Source: Bacteroidota bacterium
Lineage (GTDB): Bacteria > Bacteroidota > Ignavibacteria > Ignavibacteriales > Ignavibacteriaceae
Direction of reading: 5' to 3'
NCBI GenBank assembly: GCA_021777835.1
Contig: JAJYDC010000008.1
Span: 62,001-126,000 of the forward strand
Length of the DNA: 64,000 nucleotides
Below, one piece after another: positions 53,753 through 62,907 of this stretch. The notes beneath the pieces were generated by a model. That model had not been told where the DNA came from. It saw nothing but the letters and a program-made list of their open reading frames with translations, and did no database searches. Positions within the stretch are counted from its first letter, which is position 1, and each line of letters opens with the position of its first letter. A program made the position numbers and the translations under genes.

Positions 53753-55285
53753 ATGAGATTTTTAAATAAACTCGGTATTGAGAAAATTAATTTTGGATCT
53801 TCTTCAGGTCAGAAATGGAACAGTACTAAAACAGACGGTGTGTTAACGATTAGTTCTCCGGCAACTGGTGACCTGATTGCGACTGTGTATCAAGCAAGTG
53901 AATCAGATTATGAAAAAATAATTTCGCGAGCGCAAACAGCTTTCCAATATTGGCGTAAAGTTCCCGCACCAAAAAGAGGAGAGATAGTGCGACAGATTGG
54001 AATTCGTCTTCGGGAATTCAAATCTTATTTAGGTATGCTTGTCTCCTACGAAATGGGAAAATCACTTCAGGAAGGGTTGGGCGAAGTTCAAGAGATGATT
54101 GACATTTGCGATTTCGCTGTTGGACAGTCGCGCCAGCTTTACGGATATACAATGGCCTCTGAACGACCTAATCACAGAATGTACGACCAGTATCATCCTC
54201 TTGGAATTGTTGCAACAATTTCTGCTTTTAATTTTCCCGTTGCCGTATTCTCTTGGAATGCGATGATTGCTATAGTTTGTGGCGATGTAAGTATTTGGAA
54301 ACCATCATCAAAGGTTCCTCTTTCTGCTATCGCTACACAAAAAATAGTTGCTCAAGTACTGAAAGAAAATAATTTGCCCGAAGGAATTTTTTCATTAGTT
54401 ATTGGGAAGGGCTCTACTCTGGGTGAGAGAATTCTAAATGACAAGAGAATACCTTTAATTTCTATTACTGGCTCTACAAAAGTTGGGCAACATGCCGCAG
54501 AAGCTATTTCAAGAAGATTTGGTAAATCTATTTTGGAACTCGGCGGTAATAACGCTATAATAATTACTCCGGATGCGGATATGAAAATGGCTATGCCTGC
54601 AATTGTTTTCGGTGCTGTTGGAACTTGCGGTCAGCGTTGTACTTCAACTAGACGTCTTATTATTCATGAATCGGTTTACTCAAAAGTAAAAGAGTCATTA
54701 CTCAAAGCTTATAAAAGTCTAAAAATAGGTGATCCGCTAGATGAAAAAAATCACGTTGGACCTTTGATTGATAAGGAAGCAGTAAAAATGTTTGTTGATG
54801 CTTTAACAAAGGTTAAAAGTGAAGGTGGCAAAGTCATATACGGCGGAGAGATTTTATCAGGAAAAGGATTTGAATCCGGCTGTTATGTTAGGCCTGCAAT
54901 AGTTGAAGCTAAAAATGAATATGAAATTGTACAGACAGAAACTTTTGCCCCGATTTTATATTTAATTAAATATTCAGGTGACATTGAAAATGCAATCGAA
55001 ATTCATAACGGTGTTGTACAGGGGTTATCTTCCTCTATATTCTCTAATAATTTGAGAGATGTGGAAAAGTTTCTCTCTGTAGAAGGTTCTGATTGTGGAA
55101 TTGCAAATGTAAATATCGGGACTTCCGGTGCAGAAATAGGAGGAGCTTTTGGCGGCGAAAAAGAAACTGGAGGAGGACGTGAATCTGGTTCTGACGCTTG
55201 GAAAGCTTATATGAGAAGACAAACAAATACGATAAATTTTGGGACAACTTTACCTCTAGCTCAAGGAATAAAATTTGAAATATAA
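53753..55285 (+). CDS. amaB: Aldehyde dehydrogenase, ALDH7/piperideine-6-carboxylate dehydrogenase type
   Basis: It oxidises 2-aminoadipate semialdehyde to 2-aminoadipate using NAD(P)+. The 510 residues have catalytic Cys296 in GTCGQRCTSTR and Glu262 in LELGGNN, with ISAFNFPVAVFSWN and SITGSTKVGQ as the cofactor and substrate motifs. The QRCTSTRRL arrangement and length match the ALDH7 (antiquitin) group that acts on this semialdehyde. The gene overlaps the downstream metallophosphoesterase by 11 bases. Function is supported by the divergent lat gene. Confidence 0.88.
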   Translation: MRFLNKLGIEKINFGSSSGQKWNSTKTDGVLTISSPATGDLIATVYQASESDYEKIISRAQTAFQYWRKVPAPKRGEIVRQIGIRLREFKSYLGMLVSYEMGKSLQEGLGEVQEMIDICDFAVGQSRQLYGYTMASERPNHRMYDQYHPLGIVATISAFNFPVAVFSWNAMIAIVCGDVSIWKPSSKVPLSAIATQKIVAQVLKENNLPEGIFSLVIGKGSTLGERILNDKRIPLISITGSTKVGQHAAEAISRRFGKSILELGGNNAIIITPDADMKMAMPAIVFGAVGTCGQRCTSTRRLIIHESVYSKVKESLLKAYKSLKIGDPLDEKNHVGPLIDKEAVKMFVDALTKVKSEGGKVIYGGEILSGKGFESGCYVRPAIVEAKNEYEIVQTETFAPILYLIKYSGDIENAIEIHNGVVQGLSSSIFSNNLRDVEKFLSVEGSDCGIANVNIGTSGAEIGGAFGGEKETGGGRESGSDAWKAYMRRQTNTINFGTTLPLAQGIKFEI

Positions 55286-57011
55286 TATTCGGAAATTATT
55301 ATTTATCTTATTCCTTTTTACCGTATTTAAGACAAATTCTTTAGCTCAAGAGTTTCACTTTGTTGTTTGGGGAGACAGTCAATTTGAAAACCCAAAAACT
55401 TTCGAAAAAATAGTTAAGGAAACTGAACTGCTGCATCCTGACTTTGTAATCCATGTAGGCGATATGATTCATGGTTATTCCTATGATATAAATACTGCAA
55501 GGGAACAGTGGAAAAAATTTAAAGAGCAAATTTCTCCTTTAACTGTCCCATTTTATCCAACTCCTGGAAATCATGATGTTACTACTAAAGAAATTCAGCC
55601 AGCCTATATAGAAGCATGGGGTCAGGATAAATTGTATTATTCGTTCAATTATAAAAATTCTCACTTCATTATCCTAAATGCATTCTTAGACCAGGACTTT
55701 GATACTATTCCTCCTAAAGAACTTGAATGGTTTAAAAAGGATCTTGAGAAGGCTAAAAGTGCAGAAAATATATTTATCTCATTTCATTCGCCCCTTTATA
55801 TGAATCCCAAATATGATTGGAAACCTATCCGGGAACTCTTAAAAAAATATTCTGTTAAAGGAATTTTTTCTGGTCATTATCATATATATGATTATCGTGT
55901 TGAAAATGGGATACCTTATTTTTGCCTTAATTCGTCAGGTAATATGGACTTTGAAAATTTTCTTGCCGGTTATGGACATGGATTTTTATATGTTACAGTA
56001 AATGGGGGAAAAATCAGTTACGCATTTATTAGTAATGGTAAGATTTATCCTCCAGATGCAGTTAAAGAAGGTGAATTTCGACGGTCGCCCGAATTTTTTA
56101 ATACTGATAAAACAATAATAATAAGTGATCCTTCAAAAGCTCCGGTTAAATTAGAAACTGAAGTGCCCGTAATAAACAAAAGTGATGTGACACGAAATTA
56201 TACATTAACTTGGGAGACAGAAGATTATAGATGGAAGTTTCAACCCTGGGGAGCAAATATTACAGTAGCTCCCGGGCAGACTAAAATGGTTAAATTTGCT
56301 ATATCAGGACCGGAAGGGAATTATACACGAGATAAATTGCCAGCACTAAAAGTATCTGCACCATATGTTACCTTGGCAGGAAAAGAAACTCGAAGTGTGT
56401 ATTATTTCCACCTCTTTAATCCGCCGCAAACAATTGCTAAATTTACGAGTGATAAAATAATTATTGATGGCCTCCCTGATGAAAAAGCCTGGCAATCTTT
56501 AAAAGGTATTAGCCGATTATATTATGGTCATACCGGAGAGCCAGCGAAAGAAAAAACTTACGTTAAACTTTTATATGATAACAAAAATTTATATATAAGT
56601 ATAGTTGGCGAAGAGCCAAATCCTCAAAAATTATCTTCAGTAGCTTATGGCGATATTCCGCTGGTATTTGCGGATGATGATTTTGAATTGTTCTTTGATA
56701 CAAATCGGGATCAAACAACTTTTTATAGGTTAATGGTTAATCCCAAAGGAACAATTTTATGCAGTAGCCCTAAAGGATTGTTCTCTTTTAAATTTGATGT
56801 AAAAACTCATATAGGCAAAAATAATTGGAGCGCTGAATTTAAAATTCCTTTTTCTCAATTAAATATTAAAGAACCCTCTAAAGGCGATATTTGGGGATTC
56901 AATGTAATCAGACATCGTCTCCAATCTAATATACAGCAATATTTCTGGTCAATGATGCAGTATTATCTTCCTTATCAGCCGGAATATTTTGGTTTGCTTA
57001 AGTTTGAATAA
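55275..57011 (+). CDS. Secreted metallophosphoesterase with C-terminal CBM9-like domain
   Basis: The 578 residues start with a signal peptide (LLFILFLFTVFKTNSLAQ). A calcineurin-like phosphoesterase domain (about 27-245) has WGDSQFEN, HVGDMIHG, PTPGNHDV and FSGHYHIYDY for two metals. A middle Ig-like or beta region and a C-terminal CBM9-like domain (about 390-575; IDGLPDEKAWQ and FFDTNRDQTTFYRLMVNPKG) follow, a combination typical of enzymes that bind extracellular polysaccharide or glycan. The TTG start overlaps the dehydrogenase stop, so translation is coupled but the function differs. Substrate unknown. Confidence 0.82.
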   Translation: MKYNIRKLLFILFLFTVFKTNSLAQEFHFVVWGDSQFENPKTFEKIVKETELLHPDFVIHVGDMIHGYSYDINTAREQWKKFKEQISPLTVPFYPTPGNHDVTTKEIQPAYIEAWGQDKLYYSFNYKNSHFIILNAFLDQDFDTIPPKELEWFKKDLEKAKSAENIFISFHSPLYMNPKYDWKPIRELLKKYSVKGIFSGHYHIYDYRVENGIPYFCLNSSGNMDFENFLAGYGHGFLYVTVNGGKISYAFISNGKIYPPDAVKEGEFRRSPEFFNTDKTIIISDPSKAPVKLETEVPVINKSDVTRNYTLTWETEDYRWKFQPWGANITVAPGQTKMVKFAISGPEGNYTRDKLPALKVSAPYVTLAGKETRSVYYFHLFNPPQTIAKFTSDKIIIDGLPDEKAWQSLKGISRLYYGHTGEPAKEKTYVKLLYDNKNLYISIVGEEPNPQKLSSVAYGDIPLVFADDDFELFFDTNRDQTTFYRLMVNPKGTILCSSPKGLFSFKFDVKTHIGKNNWSAEFKIPFSQLNIKEPSKGDIWGFNVIRHRLQSNIQQYFWSMMQYYLPYQPEYFGLLKFE

Positions 57012-57100
57012 GTTTATGTTTGCTCTAAATTATCTGTACTTTAATTGTGCTGCTTTGCAGTAGTGAAAAAATTATGCTAATTTTATTAAAGAAACAAATG

Positions 57101-58570
57101 ATGAAAAATTTTAATATACTTTGTAAGTTTGACGGTCCTTTCCTAATCGGAAAACAATTAATAATTATAACATTTTTCTTTTATACTATGCTGAATGCTC
57201 AAACTAAATATCCCGAAATAAATAAACAAATTAAAATAGGCAATTTTACAAAAGCCGAAAAGTTGATCAATGATGTTATAGCTAAAGATAAGCTAAATGA
57301 AAATGAGAGATATAATCTCAATTTCCAAATTGAAAAAATGCATAGAATCAAGCTTGATTTTGACAGGACTACTGACGACATAAAATTTGCTTTAAAAAAA
57401 TATTACCCCGCTTTGAATTCAAAAATGATAGAAAGGTGGGAGGCTGACAAATCACTTGAGATGAAAATTATAGATGGCAAAAAATTATTTTTCCATAATG
57501 CCGTCCCTAATTTATTTAGAATTAATATGCATGCAAAAAAGCGTAAGGAAGAAGTTGACGGAGTAACTGTAGATCCCCTTAAGATATTCTTATCTGAACA
57601 TATACCTGGCTGGATAAGTGAAAGCCTTAAAAGTGGGGAAATTTATGATAATCCCGTTAAAATGAAACTTACATATACTTTAACTGTTGATTCGGATGCC
57701 GTCCCTTCGGGTGAAACCATACGTTGCTGGCTCCCTTACCCAAGAGAAGATTCCAAAAGGCAAAAGGATATAAAACTGCTTTCGGTTAATTCCGATGAGT
57801 ACATTATTTCCGACAATTCACATCCTCAAAGAACCTTGTATATGGAAAAGACTGCGCAAAAAGGGAAGCCGACCGTTTTCCAAATTCAATATGAATTAAC
57901 AGATTACTCTGAGTTCCATAATATTGATCCGCAGAAAATTAAACCTTATAACACTTCGACAAAATTATTCAAAGAGTTCACTTCAGAACGCCCGCCTCAT
58001 ATTGTTTTTACGAATCAAATTAAGGAACTATCTAAAACGATAATCGGAAACACGAAGAGTCCTTATGAAAAAATTAAAAAGATTTATACATGGATAAACA
58101 AAAATATCCCCTGGGCTAGCGCTAGAGAATATTCTACCTTAAATAATATTCCGGCTTATTGCCTTGATAATAAACATGGTGATTGCGGTATAGTTACACT
58201 TACATTTATGACATTAGCCCGTTATAATGGAATTCCATGCAGATGGCAAAGCGGCTGGATGCTTCATCCTGGACAGGTTAATTTACATGATTGGTGTGAA
58301 GTATATTTAAATGGATATGGATGGGTACCGCTTGACCAAAGCTTCGGGATTCAAAATTCCGATGATCCAAAAGTTGAATATTTCTATATAGGTGGGATTG
58401 ATCCATACCGGCTAATTATAAATGATGATTTTGGAAAACCACTTTTCCCGGCGAAAATATATCCGCGTAGTGAAACTAACGATTTCCAAAGAGGTGAAGT
58501 AGAGTGGCGAGGTGGTAATTTGTATTTTAATAAATGGGACTATCATATGGATGTTCAATATCTTAAATAA
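57101..58570 (+). CDS. Exported transglutaminase-like domain protein
   Basis: The frame opens at 57047, but ATG 57101 gives a natural start (MKNFNILCKF) with an N-terminal hydrophobic segment at about 17-31 (IIITFFFYTMLNAQ), so the protein is exported; 489 residues. The C-terminal third has the transglutaminase-like core: catalytic Cys in KHGDCGIVTLTF, His in HDWCEVYLNGYGWVPLDQS and the following Asp. Such bacterial proteins usually act as papain-like peptidases or amidases rather than true transglutaminases. The N-terminal region (about 40-250) is unfamiliar. Target unknown. Confidence 0.8.
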   Translation: MKNFNILCKFDGPFLIGKQLIIITFFFYTMLNAQTKYPEINKQIKIGNFTKAEKLINDVIAKDKLNENERYNLNFQIEKMHRIKLDFDRTTDDIKFALKKYYPALNSKMIERWEADKSLEMKIIDGKKLFFHNAVPNLFRINMHAKKRKEEVDGVTVDPLKIFLSEHIPGWISESLKSGEIYDNPVKMKLTYTLTVDSDAVPSGETIRCWLPYPREDSKRQKDIKLLSVNSDEYIISDNSHPQRTLYMEKTAQKGKPTVFQIQYELTDYSEFHNIDPQKIKPYNTSTKLFKEFTSERPPHIVFTNQIKELSKTIIGNTKSPYEKIKKIYTWINKNIPWASAREYSTLNNIPAYCLDNKHGDCGIVTLTFMTLARYNGIPCRWQSGWMLHPGQVNLHDWCEVYLNGYGWVPLDQSFGIQNSDDPKVEYFYIGGIDPYRLIINDDFGKPLFPAKIYPRSETNDFQRGEVEWRGGNLYFNKWDYHMDVQYLK

Positions 58571-58734
58571 TAATTTGAATGTATGTAATTAGCAAAGTCA
58601 CAAATTTGTTTAATGCATTTTTATCGATATATTTTCTTTATTTAAATTAATATCTAATCTGACTTCTTGTCCCTATTCCCTGGATAGGTTGAATTTTATC
58701 AATAGTTTATAATGAAATATTATTTTAGCGAAAT

Positions 58735-60084
58735 ATGATTCCAAATAATAAAGAATGCCCAATAATAAAAGTTGGGATACTGTCTGAAAAGAAAATTGCC
58801 TTTAAACTTCAAGGAGAATTTAGAGTCAAGGGGTATAACCAGTTATTTAGTGGAATTTTTAATGCAGAGCTGCTGCATGATAAAATTTTATGTTCATTCG
58901 AATCAGAAAAAATTGAAGTATTAAATGAAATTGTTTTTGAACCGAACAATTTATTGGCCGATTCCTTTCTAATATATGATGTTACAATCGGAGTTAAATT
59001 TCATTGGGAACGAAAGGAAAACGAATTGTTCAATGGTTCTCTTAAAATAATCATTGACGATTACAATCTGACTGCCATAAATATTTTGCCCGTTGAAAAT
59101 TATCTGCTTAGTGTTAATTCTTCCGAAATGAGTCCCAAAAGTTCGATTCAGCTTTTAAAAGCACATGCTATTGTAACAAGAAGCTGGCTGCTTGCTCAAA
59201 TGGAAAATTCTAAAAAGGATAAATCAACTAAGTTCTTTAACACACTATCTACTGAAGATGAAATAATCAAGTGGTATGATAGAGAAGACCATCTCCATTT
59301 TGATGTATGCGCTGATGACCATTGCCAGCGTTATCAAGGTATTACTAAGATTTCAACCGAAAAGGTTACCCAAGCAGTTAATGAAACATCGGGTGTTGTT
59401 TTAGTTAGCGGAGATCAAATTTGTGACGCACGATTTTCTAAATCTTGCGGCGGTATTTCCGAATCTTTTGAAAATGTATGGGAACCGGTTAAACATAGTT
59501 ATCTTAAAGCGATTATCGACTATAAAACAAAACCGGATAATTTCAATCTTGATTTTTCTAAAGAAGCAAATGCCAAGAAATGGATAATGTCTAACCCGCC
59601 GGCTTTTTGCAACACAGCTGATAAGAATATCCTTTCTCAAATTCTTCTTGATTATGATCAGGAAACAACTGACTTTTACCGCTGGAATATTATTTATTCT
59701 CAAAATGAAATTTCTGAATTGATAAAGAATAAAAGTGGAATTGATTTTGGGGAAATCATTGATCTGATTCCTGTAGAACGAGGAGATTCTGCAAGATTAA
59801 TTAAATTAAAAATTATCGGAAAGAAAAAAACTCTTACTATCGGTAAAGAACTTGAAATCCGCCGCTTTCTTTCTCTGAGCCACCTTTACAGTTCTGCATT
59901 TGTAATCGAAAAACTTGATCTATTAAATGGGATCCCTCAACGATTCTCATTATTCGGAGCTGGTTGGGGGCACGGAGTCGGACTCTGCCAAATAGGAGCT
60001 GCCGTTATGGCAGAGGAAGGTTATACGTATGATCAGATTCTTCTCCACTATTTCAGAAATTCTCAATTAAAAAAAATCTATTAA
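58735..60084 (+). CDS. SpoIID/LytB domain protein without signal peptide
   Basis: The 449 residues carry a SpoIID/LytB domain (about 110-440). The catalytic Glu is in VNSSEMSPKSS (Glu131). KSCGGISE and GAGWGHGVGLCQIGAAVMAEEGYTYDQIL make up the C-terminal signature. SpoIID is a lytic transglycosylase that cuts denuded peptidoglycan glycan. The N-terminus (MIPNNKECPIIKVGIL) is polar, with no signal peptide or anchor, so the protein appears cytosolic. It opens the 58735-64000 gene row, 164 bases after the transglutaminase gene. A relation to peptidoglycan salvage is inferred. Confidence 0.88.
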   Translation: MIPNNKECPIIKVGILSEKKIAFKLQGEFRVKGYNQLFSGIFNAELLHDKILCSFESEKIEVLNEIVFEPNNLLADSFLIYDVTIGVKFHWERKENELFNGSLKIIIDDYNLTAINILPVENYLLSVNSSEMSPKSSIQLLKAHAIVTRSWLLAQMENSKKDKSTKFFNTLSTEDEIIKWYDREDHLHFDVCADDHCQRYQGITKISTEKVTQAVNETSGVVLVSGDQICDARFSKSCGGISESFENVWEPVKHSYLKAIIDYKTKPDNFNLDFSKEANAKKWIMSNPPAFCNTADKNILSQILLDYDQETTDFYRWNIIYSQNEISELIKNKSGIDFGEIIDLIPVERGDSARLIKLKIIGKKKTLTIGKELEIRRFLSLSHLYSSAFVIEKLDLLNGIPQRFSLFGAGWGHGVGLCQIGAAVMAEEGYTYDQILLHYFRNSQLKKIY

Positions 60085-60131
60085 TTGTTCGATATCTTTT
60101 CCTTACGATTATAAAAAATGGATTGAATAAA

Positions 60132-61598
60132 ATGTCAAAAAAAATAACAGCTTTTCTTCAGTATAACGAAAATGATTTTACGAAAATCTTTGTAAAAGAA
60201 CTTCAAAGCTCCGGTTTAGTTTCTAAAATATTTTTACTCAGCTCCAAAAATAACCCTGCTAAAATTGAAGGAACTAATACCTTAAAAATTGAAAGCCCCT
60301 TTGATTCAAACACAATAAAACTTATCAGTGATAATGCAAATTCTGATTATATACTATACCTGAATCAGGATATCTTAATTGAATTAGGTCAGTTTGCTCT
60401 GGAGAGATTCTTATACGTTGCTGAAAATACAAACTCGGGTCTATTGTACTCGGATTATCTGGAAATTACCGGAGAAGAAAAAAAACCTCATCAGTTAATA
60501 GACTACCAATTGGGCAGCATTAGAGATGAATTTAATTTTGGTCCTATTCTGTTTTTTTCCAAAGAAGCAATTAAAAACTATAAAAAGTCTTTTGAGTATA
60601 AATTCGCTGGACTTTATGATCTTTCCCTTTCAGTCTCGCGAACCAATACAATCTTGAGAATACCTGAATTTTTGTATTCAACCATTGCTACAGATTTAAG
60701 AAAATCCGGTGAAAAGCTTTTTGATTATGTAAATCCTAAAAACCGTGAGGTCCAAATTGAAATGGAAAAAGCAGCAACCGAACATTTAAAAATGATCGGA
60801 GCATACTTAAAACCTGAATTTGAGCAAATTAATTTTGATGAAAAAAAGTTCCGTTATGAAGCTTCCGTTATTATCCCCGTTAAAAATCGAGTTAAAACAA
60901 TCGGAGATGCAATTCAATCTGTCCTTAATCAAAAAACAAATTTTGACTTTAATCTTTTAATTGTAGATAATTATTCTACTGACGGGACTACAAATGTAAT
61001 AAAGGAATTTGCGGATAAAAATGAGAAAGTATATCACCTAATTCCGACGAGAAAAGATTTGGGGATAGGCGGTTGCTGGAATGAAGCTGTCCATCATAAT
61101 GACTGCGGTATGTTTGCAATACAATTGGATAGTGATGACCTTTATAAAGGAATAGATACAATTCAGAAAATCGTAGATAAATTTAAAGAAGAAAAATGTG
61201 CGATGGTTATAGGAAGTTACTCTCTTACTGATTTTAAGCTAAATGAGCTCCCTCCTGGAATTATTGACCATAAGGAATGGACCCCTGATAATGGGAGAAA
61301 TAATGCACTTCGCATCAATGGTTTAGGTGCCCCGCGTGCTTATTATACTCCGGTTTTACGCGATATAAAAATTCCAAATGTTAGTTATGGAGAGGATTAT
61401 GCCATTAGCCTGGCTATTTCGCGTAATTATAAAATTGGCAGAATATTCGAATCACTTTATTATTGCAGAAGATGGGAAGAAAATAGCGATGCTGCTTTAT
61501 CAATAGAAAAACAAAATATAAATAATACTTATAAAGACAGAATAAGAACAATTGAAATTATGTCACGTCAGAAAAAAAATTTGGCTGACTCTAAATAA
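60132..61598 (+). CDS. Tandem GT2-family glycosyltransferase
   Basis: ATG 60132 gives 488 residues; a TTG three codons upstream is also possible. The second half (about 240-480) is a normal GT2 catalytic domain: SVIIPVKNR, LLIVDNYSTDGT and the DSDD metal motif. The first half has GT-A-like elements (LYLNQD, LLYSDYLEIT) but no complete catalytic site, so it looks like a degenerate duplicated GT2 domain. There is no membrane helix, so the enzyme is cytosolic. Its position between the SpoIID and DUF4922 genes suggests the same pathway; the acceptor is unknown. Confidence 0.85.
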   Translation: MSKKITAFLQYNENDFTKIFVKELQSSGLVSKIFLLSSKNNPAKIEGTNTLKIESPFDSNTIKLISDNANSDYILYLNQDILIELGQFALERFLYVAENTNSGLLYSDYLEITGEEKKPHQLIDYQLGSIRDEFNFGPILFFSKEAIKNYKKSFEYKFAGLYDLSLSVSRTNTILRIPEFLYSTIATDLRKSGEKLFDYVNPKNREVQIEMEKAATEHLKMIGAYLKPEFEQINFDEKKFRYEASVIIPVKNRVKTIGDAIQSVLNQKTNFDFNLLIVDNYSTDGTTNVIKEFADKNEKVYHLIPTRKDLGIGGCWNEAVHHNDCGMFAIQLDSDDLYKGIDTIQKIVDKFKEEKCAMVIGSYSLTDFKLNELPPGIIDHKEWTPDNGRNNALRINGLGAPRAYYTPVLRDIKIPNVSYGEDYAISLAISRNYKIGRIFESLYYCRRWEENSDAALSIEKQNINNTYKDRIRTIEIMSRQKKNLADSK

Positions 61599-61634
61599 TA
61601 TTTCCCTCGTCTAAGAATAGAGAAGGCACTCAAT

Positions 61635-62651
61635 TTGGATAACAATATGTTATGTTCAAATAAAGAAATCGATAAATTCATTTCCTTGAGCGATTATTGG
61701 AATGCGTCCAAATTGTTACTCGAACAGCAGAAAAAACAATGGCCGCAGCTCGCCGAAGGATACAATTCATTGAGCTCAATAAAAGTTAAAGAATTTATAT
61801 TTGATGGCTTTACAATAAGAGTACAATTTAACCCTGGCAGAATAATTTCCACTTCAGCAAATGTTAATGATGCTGCAATTAAAGAAAGAAAATGCTTTTT
61901 ATGCCAACAAAATCTTCCCCCGGAGCAAAAAGGGATTTTATATCTTGATAAGATGGTTATTCTTTGTAATCCATTTCCCATCTTTCCCGAGCATTTTACT
62001 ATTGCAAATATTGATCATTCCCCTCAGCAGATAATAAATTCATTTGATATTTTTTTATCACTTAGCAAAGATTTATCAGGACATTATACTGTGTTTTACA
62101 ACGGACCTAAATGCGGTGCCTCTGCTCCTGATCATCTTCACTTCCAGGCTGGTAATAAAAATTTTATGCCAGTGGATAACGAATACTATTTCATTAAAGA
62201 AAAATATGGTAAAGAAATTTATTCTACAGATAGTATAGCCGTTTTCGGAGCAGATGACGGTCTTAGAAGATTCATATCGTTTGAATCAAAAGATATAAAC
62301 TTAATAAAGAAGTGTTTCGGGAAATTTTATTCTATGTATAAGTCTCATTCGAGTGGAAGTGATGAACCTAAAATGAATATATTATCCTTTTATGATAGCG
62401 AAAAAGGATGGAGGGTGATTGTCTTTTTACGTGAGAAACACCGTCCGTCTCACTTCTCTGTAAGTGATGAAAATAAAATTCTCCTTAGTCCGGCAGCAGT
62501 TGATATTGGAGGTGTTTGCATTACCCCTCTTAAAAATGACTTTGACCGTATTACAAAGAATATACTCACTGAAATATTTAACGAGGTTTCATTCGACAAA
62601 GATAATTTTGAGCTACTGATTAAAGCTTTAATAGAAGATTTTATGAGCTAA
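61635..62651 (+). CDS. DUF4922 protein, HIT-like (HxHxQ) nucleotidyltransferase/phosphorylase candidate
   Basis: The 338 residues start with TTG; AGAAGG nine bases upstream supports it over the ATG at 61647. CFLC at 87-90 is a CxxC zinc-like pair, and GASAPDHLHFQAG (about 161-173) holds H167-x-H169-x-Q171. HxHxQ is the active-site motif of the galactose-1-phosphate uridylyltransferase / Ap4A phosphorylase / GDP-galactose phosphorylase branch of the HIT superfamily, whose middle His forms a nucleotidylated intermediate. I infer a cytosolic enzyme acting on a sugar phosphate or nucleotide sugar. The domain of unknown function itself has no assigned reaction that I know. Confidence 0.8.
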   Translation: MDNNMLCSNKEIDKFISLSDYWNASKLLLEQQKKQWPQLAEGYNSLSSIKVKEFIFDGFTIRVQFNPGRIISTSANVNDAAIKERKCFLCQQNLPPEQKGILYLDKMVILCNPFPIFPEHFTIANIDHSPQQIINSFDIFLSLSKDLSGHYTVFYNGPKCGASAPDHLHFQAGNKNFMPVDNEYYFIKEKYGKEIYSTDSIAVFGADDGLRRFISFESKDINLIKKCFGKFYSMYKSHSSGSDEPKMNILSFYDSEKGWRVIVFLREKHRPSHFSVSDENKILLSPAAVDIGGVCITPLKNDFDRITKNILTEIFNEVSFDKDNFELLIKALIEDFMS

Positions 62652-62907
62652 ATAAATCCTTCTATTTAATTTATTTAGCAATTCAAAATATTCAATATGT
62701 AGACTAATGTTTATAAATGTGTGTGCCCATATTTAATTTTAGGAATATAGAAGCTAATACAGTAAATGAATTAGAAATGACTTAAAGTAAATTAATTTGC
62801 TGTCTATATAATGTAAAATTAAAATGCCGGAGATAGTTTTCTTCAAATGGACTTTTGTAAAAACTAATTATCTAATTTTATAATTAAGAATTTGAGAATT
62901 ACCTAAT
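62652..62907. other. Intergenic gap before the kinase gene
   Basis: 256 AT-rich bases without a coding frame. A TATAAT-like sequence near 62805 may be the promoter of the kinase/permease pair, which would split the region into two transcripts. Confidence 0.35.
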
